DNA of 64,000 nt from Zygnema cylindricum (Eukaryota; Streptophyta; Zygnematophyceae; Zygnematales; Zygnemataceae). The translations under genes were made by a program, and so were the position numbers. The notes beneath the pieces were generated by a model. That model worked only from the letters and a program-made list of their open reading frames with translations. It had not been told where the DNA came from and ran no database searches. This document shows, piece by piece, positions 56,653 to 64,000 of this stretch. Position 1 is the first letter of the stretch, and each line of letters begins with the position of its first letter. The stretch lies in the NCBI GenBank assembly GCA_037447655.1, contig JBBHKE010002092.1:68129-132128 (forward strand), written 5' to 3'.

Positions 56653-57537
56653 GGGCAGTTCTGTAAAGCTCCCCAATGGTATCTCAAAAACGAGTTTCCC
56701 GGAAGAAGCGTGGCTCACATGAAAATCATTGGTTTGCCTTCAAGGTAAATTGCTTTCTTTTAAAGAAAAGTGAACAATGAACAAACATGATTGCCCTTTC
56801 TTTTAAAGAGAATGAGCTGGTGTTTTTCCTTGACCTAATCGAAAATAGAGGAGAGTGTGCTTTGAAAACCACACTTTCAAGAAACAAACATATTCCATAA
56901 TCGTTAGAAAAGAAGAAATCAAAAACCGTGTTGCACATGAACAGCAAATAGGAAAGCTACAATATACAAAACAGAAAGACAACATTTTCACAAAAACATG
57001 CAATTGGTTGGAGGAAATGACAAACATTTAAAAAAGTTAAAACAAACAACCAGAGACTTGTAGTTAAACAAAAATCTTACCTCTTTGCATCCAGGATGCT
57101 TGTGAAGAGTTAGCGGAGGATGCATCGACAGTCTCACGAGAGGGTCAGTGTAGGACTAAAGAAGGGCCCACAGAGGACAGTGGAAAGAGCGCATGTAAAA
57201 AAACATGGTTTACATACAAAAAAAAGTAATTTATGTGCTGCCTACGTATTTTTTATGAGCTTATGTACTTGCCCATGCAAATATGTTAATGTATTTCTGT
57301 GTCACTCAACGTTCCTTTTTCTTTTGTTGTTTTTCTTTTCTTATATGATTCCCTATGTGAACGGCTGGAAATTTAGTCTGTCTAAATGCATCCACGTGCG
57401 TTTGGTGGCTGAAATGTGGTTTTGGAGTGCTATTCAAGAGAGTTATCACGTGGTCCCCTGGGTTTTAGACGTTGCTATTAGCCTAGTAGGGTAAGCGATA
57501 CAGTTAGTGTTGTGTATCGGTAAATTTTGATGTGAGC
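56653..57537. other. No recognised feature
   Basis: AT-rich, non-coding as far as I can tell. The frame at 57,120-57,494 has no family resemblance. Confidence 0.4.
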
Positions 57538-57750
57538 CAGAGGTCGCAAAAGTCAAAAAAAATCATACCCGAAACCGACCGTTTTTTTTTTTTCAAAATC
57601 TGAGTAACCGACGCCCGACCGAGTTTTGTCACGCTCCAAAATTGTTAACCGTTAACCGACTGTCGTTTACGAAAAAAAAAAAAAACCCAAACTTGATTTT
57701 TCGCGACTAACCGTGCCCGCCCGAAACCGAAAAAGTACAAAATTTATCAA
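57538..57750. repeat. Single arm of the foldback family
   Basis: Homologous to the right arm at 17,045-17,245 in the same orientation: agaggtcgcaaaagtcaaaa, then a poly(T) run, cgaccgagttttgtcacgct and ttttcgcgactaaccgtgcc. No opposite arm is nearby. Confidence 0.7.
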
Positions 57751-57789
57751 TGTACGACGGAATAAGCCAATAATTACGATTTGTCGCGT

Positions 57790-57882
57790 TCCCTAAGATT
57801 TGCGAAATGAATAGTGTTACTAACCGTGTCAGATTTGCGACGCTTTGTCGCGTTCCCTAAGATTTGCGAAATGAATAGTGTA
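57790..57882 (+). repeat. Two-copy direct repeat next to a MITE end
   Basis: tttgtcgcgttccctaagat plus ttgcgaaatgaatagtgt occurs twice, separated by about 25 bases; the second copy abuts the TACACCG end at 57,887. The upstream words aataagccaataattacgat are the complement of sequence near 13,395. Confidence 0.75.
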
Positions 57883-57886
57883 CTAC

Positions 57887-58080
57887 ACCGCCAATCGTTA
57901 TTAGCGTGTAAGTTTTTTTAGCGTATAAAAAATTTTACCGTGGTGTACGCTATTTAAGAATTTGAAAATTTTGGAAAAAATCATACATTCTAATTGTTTG
58001 GTTATGGTAATTTGGATCTTTGAAAAAAAAAATGTCGGTCGCAAACATGTTTACACTAATAAAAGTAGCCGTACATTTTA
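57887..58080. mobile_element. Half of a TACACCG-family MITE
   Basis: It begins tacaccgccaatcgttatta and matches the right arm of the 17,340-17,880 MITE in inverse for about 190 bases (for example tttggttatggtaatttgga and gtcggtcgcaaacatgttta). Homology is lost after about 58,075 and no right end was found. Confidence 0.6.
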
Positions 58081-58810
58081 AATCAGATCGTACGCCGTCA
58101 CGTAACAGTGTAAATCATTCCAACGTACATGTCAAAATATTTCACCGCAGTTAGGCGTCATGTATTCGCTGTTAGGTAAACAACTTTGATAAAGTTTTAC
58201 AAAGTGTAATTTTTACGCGTGTATCGATTACGCAACGCTTGCTGTTTCAACGGTTGGTCGCTTTTCCGTTTTACGTCGACAATGTACGGTAATAAGGGTT
58301 CTTTACTCTAATACTGTCGCGACTTCTGTTTAATTAGCGTGAATTCATGCTAAAATGTGTGTTAATTCTAAAATGGATGCATTTCCGTCTGTCTCCCTAA
58401 CTTGTGACCGGTATTAGCGTTAATGTAATGACATAATAGAGTATACTCCTATTCTAAATTGGTCCCAACTGTACAATTTCACCAACCACCTCGTCTCAAG
58501 CGTTTCGGGATTGGTCGCCCAAAGTTACACGTTGACAATTTTATATCCACGCAAACATTACGGCTCCAACATGACGTTACACCAACCGCCTATCATACCC
58601 GTCGCCATTCGAAAGCTAATCCGTAGGTACGTCAAGAAGCAGGCGGTTACCATGGCTCTTTCATGAAAATCGTCGGTCGCTTATCACGTGCATACCCCCT
58701 CTCAAAACTGACGAAAATTTTGAAACTTTCCCGCCTTCTTTGGGTCATCTAAAATATTCGGACAGCTTGCAAAATTAAAATATAAATTTTGACGCCCGAA
58801 GGTAAGGAGA

Positions 58811-59370
58811 ATGGTTTCCCTCCCTTTTTCCCACGATTGGGTTTTTTATTTGGTATATATACCTGGCGTTTGGTCCAATATTGACACTGTCTTTCCGCAT
58901 CCTTGCGTTACCTTCACGTTTGCTTTTCTATTATTTGCTTTGTATCATCATTTGGACAAAAAGGCAGATCTATTATTTGCAATATGTGGCCGATTACTTC
59001 TCATATTACCACATTTTTTGCGGCGAAAAACACCGCTACGACGGGTTTATTACCACCACTAACTGAAGAGGACATGGAATGTACTGAAACTCAAGGACAA
59101 GACCCACCGAACGAAGGAAGGGGATCACCTGACGTGGACCCCCTCGTGGAAGGCGTTGTGACCGGAAATTTGGACCCACCGTGTGATAAATACGGGAACG
59201 TCCGAGAGTCGACCCGAAAAAAATAGCAAGTGTCAACAAAGGTTACTGGACTGCGGGTAATCAATTGGATGATCGCTAATTGTCACGCGAATGGAAAGGA
59301 ACTGCTCATCCCAAGGACTGTGAAGATGTTTGCGCAACATTTTACGGGGGGGTATCGTACAAGTAAGTGT
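58811..59370 (+). other. Unrecognised open frames with a donor-like end
   Basis: Plus-strand frames at 58,811-59,226 and 59,230-59,367 are separated by a stop. The second (containing VSTKVTGLRVINWMIANCHA and HFTGGY) ends at a good donor cgtacaa|gtaagt (59,367). I do not recognise a family. It might be an exon of a degenerate transposon gene; flanking repeats favour that reading. Confidence 0.3.
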
Positions 59371-60061
59371 TTTTATCTATTATCCTTACCTTTAGGGAGC
59401 AACCCTGAGTTGCTGAATTTGTGTGTCGCTGTTTCCCATTGTTTGTAATTTAATTTTACATATTCAATAATTTATAAATTGATTATGCCCCCCTCGTATT
59501 GCATGTTTTTACATGCCATATTTTTCCCCCTAACCATCTCGTGTATTTATGATGGTTTTATTATACAACGTCGTCCAATTGCGCATTGATGTGTGTAAGA
59601 ACGTATGTACCAGCGACGACATAGTGTCGTCGCCGGTATGCGAAAATTTAAGTGTACTGCATCCGAGATTCTGCGAATGTTGGAGAAATCGAAAAGCGAC
59701 GACAGTGCGTTGTCGCTTTAATGTTGGAAATTTCCAATGGAAACGTCGTCCGGTTAATATTGTAATGTCTAACGACGTAATGTTGCATACGCGACGACGT
59801 CCAATATTGAATCCGCTTGGTAAGTGAAACGTGGAATTAAATTAGTTTTATCGTCGGCCCATCGTTGGAATTTTCAAACACATCGGATAGGGTTTGAAGT
59901 AATTTCGTGCATGGCCATTCGTAATGAAAGTATCCCCCGCACGAAATAATTTATTTTTACATAATAAAAGTAGGGTTTTACGTCTGTACTGTTTACTGCA
60001 CCCTCCACTCTTCGTAGCCGCGTCTTCTTCACCTCATTTTTACACGCTAATTTTAAGCTTA

Positions 60062-60490
60062 GCTATGAAGGGCGACAACAAACAAATTAAGCGACCACGT
60101 TCTGTGGTCGCTCAACGTCGTCGCTATCCTCCCCTTATTATAGCGACCGCGGAAGAGTTGGCAAGGCAACGGGAGGTAGCAATCCCGTTAGCCATTGGAT
60201 GGGAAGGAAGAGAAAGGGAAGGAGGAGAAAGGGAAGGGAACGAAAAGGAGGCATCTGTAGAGGTGAGTAGGGTGGAGGAGGTAAACGATGAGGGGGGAAA
60301 GGGAAAAAAGGCGACGGTTGAGGAGGAGGAGAAGGAAGGAGAGGTGGGGGAAGTCGTAGAGAAGAGGAAAAGGAGGGTAAGAAGGAAATGTAGGGTTTTT
60401 GATGAGAGGGAGGAGGAGGAAAAAGGCGAGGTGGGGGGGGGGGGACCCATTGACTGCGGAGGGGTGGGGAGAGGCGGTTTTTTTTGAGGT
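60062..60490 (+). other. Low-complexity Glu/Lys/Gly-rich ORF
   Basis: From an ATG near 60,065 the plus strand encodes a basic start (MKGDNKQIKRPRSVVAQRRR) followed by Glu/Gly/Lys-rich sequence made mostly of the tandem repeat described next. It is open for about 140 codons. No domain was recognised; it could be a disordered protein fragment or a repeat artefact. Confidence 0.3.
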
Positions 60491-60940
60491 AGGATGGGAA
60501 AAGGAGGCGACGGTTGAGGAGGGGGAGGGTAGTAAAGCGGGGGGAGGAGTAGCAAGGAGGAGTAAAAGGCTAAACAAGAAAATAAGGGTTTTTGGTGGGA
60601 GGGGGGAGGAGGAACTTGGTGAGGCGGGAGGGGATGCGGCACCATGTGTGGAAGGAAGGGGAAAAGGGGCGATGGTTGAGGAAGGGGAGGGAAGTTAGAC
60701 GGGTGGAGGAGTAGAGAGAAGGAGTACGAGGATGACAAATAAAAATAAGGTATCTAATGATAGGGGGAGGGAGGAAAAAGGCGAGGCGGGAGGGGAGCAG
60801 GCGTTAAATGAAGAAGGAAGGGGAAAAAGGGCGATGGTTGGGGAAGGTGAGGGAAGTGAGGCGGTGGGAAGATTTGAGAGGAAGAAGATAATTAAAAGGA
60901 AAGAGTCGATTTTCATGAGCGGGAGGATGGAGGAGGGAGT
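60301..60940 (+). repeat. Four tandem purine-rich repeats, 162-195 bp
   Basis: Units start at 60,301, 60,496, 60,659 and 60,821, each with a gaaaa..ggcga(c/t)ggttg block. The last two steps are 163 and 162 bases. Translated, each unit gives a variant of VEEGEGS, then RRSKR/KK, then GEEE.GEAGG, but the open frame is broken by stops between units. Confidence 0.8.
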
Positions 60941-60989
60941 GAGGCACAATTAAAAGGTTAGAGAGGACGAGGGAAATAAAACTTGGAAA

Positions 60990-61470
60990 GCGGAAAGTTA
61001 GTAAATGGAGTGATGAAGATTACGTCCCCTCCACTTCTTGTAGCGATGAGAGCATTGTGGATGGGGAGGAACCACCGGTTGAGAATCTAGCCTCCGAGGA
61101 AGAACATCCCACGGATATTCAGGTATGGAAGCATGCGGATGAGCCCGCCACCGAGGACGAGCAAAGTCCGGATAGCGAGGGATGACAACAAGAGGATGAA
61201 TACGCGGATGATGACGACGTGTTTGAGGTGCCTCCATCACCGAATAGGGAGAGAGGCGTTGTATTGGGAAATCCGGGTCCTCAAGCTCCCTACCAAGTTG
61301 AGGATCGTGATTGGTTTTTTCCTCCTCCCACGGGAGAGGAGGACATGGACAGTTTTGTGCCTCAGGTCGAGCACTTCATTCCGGTTGCGGAATGGCCTGA
61401 ACATTGGAGGTATGGTGAACCTCGCTCCCTAAACCCAAGGGAAAATCCTGCAACTCTGAGACCTCCATAG
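60990..61470 (+). pseudogene. Acidic ORF remnant, unrecognised
   Basis: An acidic frame continues after the repeats: KWSDEDYVPSTSCSDESI near 61,005, DEPATEDEQSPDSEG to a TGA at 61,183, then DDDDVFEVPPSPNRERG onward to a stop at 61,468. The style (Asp/Glu/Ser/Pro-rich, then WPEHWRYGEP) looks protein-like rather than random. No family recognised. It ends next to a copia LTR, which may have truncated it. Confidence 0.35.
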
Positions 61471-61479
61471 GTACTCAGA

Positions 61480-62442
61480 GTAGGCAGCTTGCTAGAAGCC
61501 TCTAGGATAACCTCAGTTCTTTAAGCTTTGTCTGAATATTGCTGACACCCTGACAGAATACAGACTGACCAAACTGCACCCCTTGGAAGGGCTGACTCCC
61601 CTGAGTCTGCCACAAAAAGAATCCTTGAATTTGCTCCCCTAAGCAGTTAATGATCAATGGTCAAAGATGACCCTTTTATACAAAAGCTCTCTAAGAGAGA
61701 GGCGGCTATCTGTAATTTTCTAAGTCCTAAACCCCTCTCTAAACCCTCTCCTACTGATGTACGAAACCAATCAATTGAGTGTACATTACAGAAAGGTACT
61801 TGGTCCGAAGTACTTTCTGTACGGCCATTGTACGATATGGCCAGAAAGACGACGCTTGCCATATCCGGGTTCGCCATAATATGTCCCGGAGATGCCGTCA
61901 TCGAATGTCATGCTGCCACGTGTCACCTGTTGTGGTTGTGACCGAAAACCGCCAAATCGACCATTCCGCGATGCCGGCTTCTTTCTCCGTCGTTAGATTA
62001 ACGTCGGCCTTAATTTATAGCCGTTAAAAATACAAGTAGTACATTTCCGGTGTAATTCTTATTTTAACTGTGTTTGTGTGATTGTGGTCCGTTTGTCAAT
62101 AAATCGAACTTCTCTTTTTCGTCATCTTTAAGTAGCTATCGTACCCTATATACTTCAGCACTGGTCTTAGACTACAGGGTAAGACTAACGGCTACTTTGA
62201 CCGATGGTAGGTACCAGGATCTAATCCTGGGTCCGTCCATCCTTTTGGTAAGTTTACCAAGGATCTGCCTTTTGAATTCTAGAAGGAGCATAGGCAGCCA
62301 TGGCTCTAGCTTCCTCTCCAGCCTTGAGTGACTACGACAAGTATGGGGGCTAGAGAGAGAAGCTAGAAGCAGGCTGCCTTTGCTTTTTCCTGCTCTTATT
62401 TAAATCTTTTAACTATCCTTGAAAATACCTTTTATTTCAACA
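61480..62442 (-). repeat. 3' LTR of copia element E (about 0.96 kb)
   Basis: On the minus strand the pol end is followed by a purine run (gaaaataaagggag, 62,456-62,443) and then TGTTGAAATAAAAGG, which fits a polypurine tract next to an LTR starting TG at 62,442. A TATA box (tgtataaaagg) lies at about 61,680-61,670 in minus orientation, so the presumed transcription start is near 61,645. The outer end near 61,480 is approximate because no second LTR is in the window. Confidence 0.65.
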
Positions 62443-62455
62443 CTCCCTTTATTTT

Positions 62456-63955
62456 CTAGTCACTTTTGATTTTAAGGCCACATCTCTCTCTGTAGAAAAT
62501 TAATTTAGGAGAAGGTACGGACGTGGTCATCATGTCTGCCACCATCTCACTGTCTGGTCTGTATTCTAGACTTATTATTTTGTTCTCCACCTTTTTCCTA
62601 ACAAAGCTAAGTCTGATGTCAATGTGTTTTGCTTTAAAATGATGTTTGGGATTAGCACCAATTGCAATTGGTGCTTGATTATCACAGAATATTTTATGAA
62701 TTCCACTCTTAAGATGCCCTAATTCAAGCAAGGATTTAACCCACATGAATTCCTTCACAGCAGAGCAAGATGCCATATACTCTGCCTCCATGGTAGACTG
62801 AGCAATGACCTTTTGCTGCTTACTGCTCCAGCAACAAGCACCATTCCCCACATACAACACATATCTAGATGTACATCTTCTCATAGGAGCATCCCCATAG
62901 CTGGCATCACTCCAAGTGGTGATGTCAGTGTTTTCCCCACCCAGATGCAGCCATAGATCCTTAGTTTCTATGAGATATCTGAGGACCCTTTTTGCTACTT
63001 CCCAATCCCTTTTGGTAGGAGCATTCAGACTCCTACTTAGCACTCCTACAGCTGCTGCCAAATCCGGTTTGGTACAATTCATAAAATATATCAGACTACC
63101 CACTACCTGTCTGTATGGAATAGTCTGCATAAACTTATTTTCTTCTGGACCAAGTTCATCATCTAGAATTAGGATGTCTCCTTCCTCACTCCCCTCACTT
63201 CTCTTCTTTAGATCCATGGGAGTAGTGCAACTGTTGGCTTTGTTCATCTAAAATTTCTCCAGCATGTTTCCAATTGCCTCTTTCTGAGTTAATCTAATTA
63301 TCCTCTTTTTCCTATTTCTCTCTACTTATATTCCCAAAATATATCTAGCCTCCCCCATATCTTTCATTTCGAACCTTCCTTTTAGATCTGTTTTTAGTTT
63401 GTTAATTTTCTTTAATGACTTACTTAGAACAAGAAGATCATCAACGTAAATTGCAATAAAGATGACAACTTCCTCATCTTCAAAAACATTAATTGAATGG
63501 TCTAAATTGATGCGAAAGTATCCCAGACTGGTAAAGAACTCATCAAGTTTCTTGTTCCACTGTCTGGGCGCCTGTTCCAAACCATAGAGAGATTTGATTA
63601 GCCGGCATACCTTACTTTCCTCTCCTTGTTCCACGAATCCTTCCGGTTGTCGCATGAAGATCTCCTCCTCTAGTTCCCCATGTAGGAACGCTGTCTTTAT
63701 GTCCATCTGGTGGAATTCCATGTTTTTTACAGCTCCCAGACTGAAAAGTATTCGGACCTAGGGAAATCTGACGACCGGAGCAAAGGTTTCTTCGTAGTCT
63801 ATTCCCTCTTTCTGAGTAAAACCTTTCGCCACTAAGCGAGCCTTATAGCGCTCAATTTTATTGTCCGGATTCAGTTTTAGTTTGAAAACCCACTTACATC
63901 CAATTGGCTTTCTATCGGGTGGACAGTCCACCAGCTCCCATGTATCAGCCGCCAT
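62456..63955 (-). pseudogene. Copia reverse transcriptase-RNase H, element E, three stops
   Basis: This is a well-preserved Ty1/copia pol C-terminal half. Reverse transcriptase begins near 63,955 ([38 protein letters not shown]). It continues at 63,721-63,326 with MDIKTAFLHGELEEEIFM, LIKSLYGLEQAPRQWNKKLD and the catalytic IAIYVDDLLVLSKS. RNase H follows at 63,247-62,456: WSDASYGDAPMRRCTSRYV, STMEAEYMA, FCDNQAPIAIGAN, KHIDIRLSFVRKK and VADMMTTSV. The three blocks share one frame and are separated only by three in-frame stops (near 63,758, 63,326 and 63,248). The 5' half lies beyond the window. Confidence 0.9.
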
Positions 63956-64000
63956 GATTGAAGCTCCGATCTATATAAAACCCTTATATTCATCTCTCTT

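Overview
This is a nuclear genome segment from a photosynthetic eukaryote, most likely a streptophyte (a charophyte green alga or an early-diverging land plant). The five host genes I can read all have many GT-AG introns, and the proteins resemble the land-plant members of their families as I remember them. The species cannot be fixed from the sequence. About half of the window is transposon-derived, and there is one 10-N assembly gap (8048-8057).

Layout. 1-11,840: a decayed cluster of Ty1/copia LTR retrotransposons, mostly on the minus strand. LTRs alternate with pol ends and gag starts, and a plus-strand gag fragment sits in the middle. 11,842-18,952: DNA transposons, comprising several miniature inverted-repeat elements (MITEs), a decayed hAT transposase and a large foldback element. 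19,182-28,237 (+): a 13-exon RED/SMU2 spliceosome gene. 30,222-31,828: a GGGA tract and another MITE-family element. 33,923-37,260 (+): beta-ureidopropionase (PYD3/UPB1), whose 5' exon(s) I could not find. 39,151-46,937 (-): 17-exon protoporphyrinogen oxidase (PPO2-like). 47,520-51,265 (+): 7-exon queuosine-nucleotide glycosylase QNG1 (DUF2419), divergent from the oxidase with 582 bp between the start codons. 53,980-55,580 (-): 2-exon phosphopantothenoylcysteine decarboxylase (HAL3/PPCDC). 57,538-61,470: foldback and MITE fragments and a low-complexity region with 162-bp tandem repeats. 61,480-64,000: the 3' LTR and the reverse transcriptase-RNase H half of a better-preserved copia element on the minus strand.

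The host genes do not form one pathway: splicing, pyrimidine catabolism, tetrapyrrole synthesis, queuine salvage and coenzyme A synthesis. Exon boundaries were assigned by hand from protein-family similarity, GT-AG sites and phase. For the oxidase, QNG1, HAL3 and SMU2 every junction keeps the reading frame from start to stop, which is strong internal support. I saw no tRNA, rRNA or CRISPR array. I found no obviously new biological system. The most unusual signals are regulatory or structural: a candidate poison exon in the oxidase gene, a duplicated splice donor in QNG1, complementary pyrimidine and purine tracts flanking one exon of PYD3, and a MITE array built on CTGTACAG-type palindromes.
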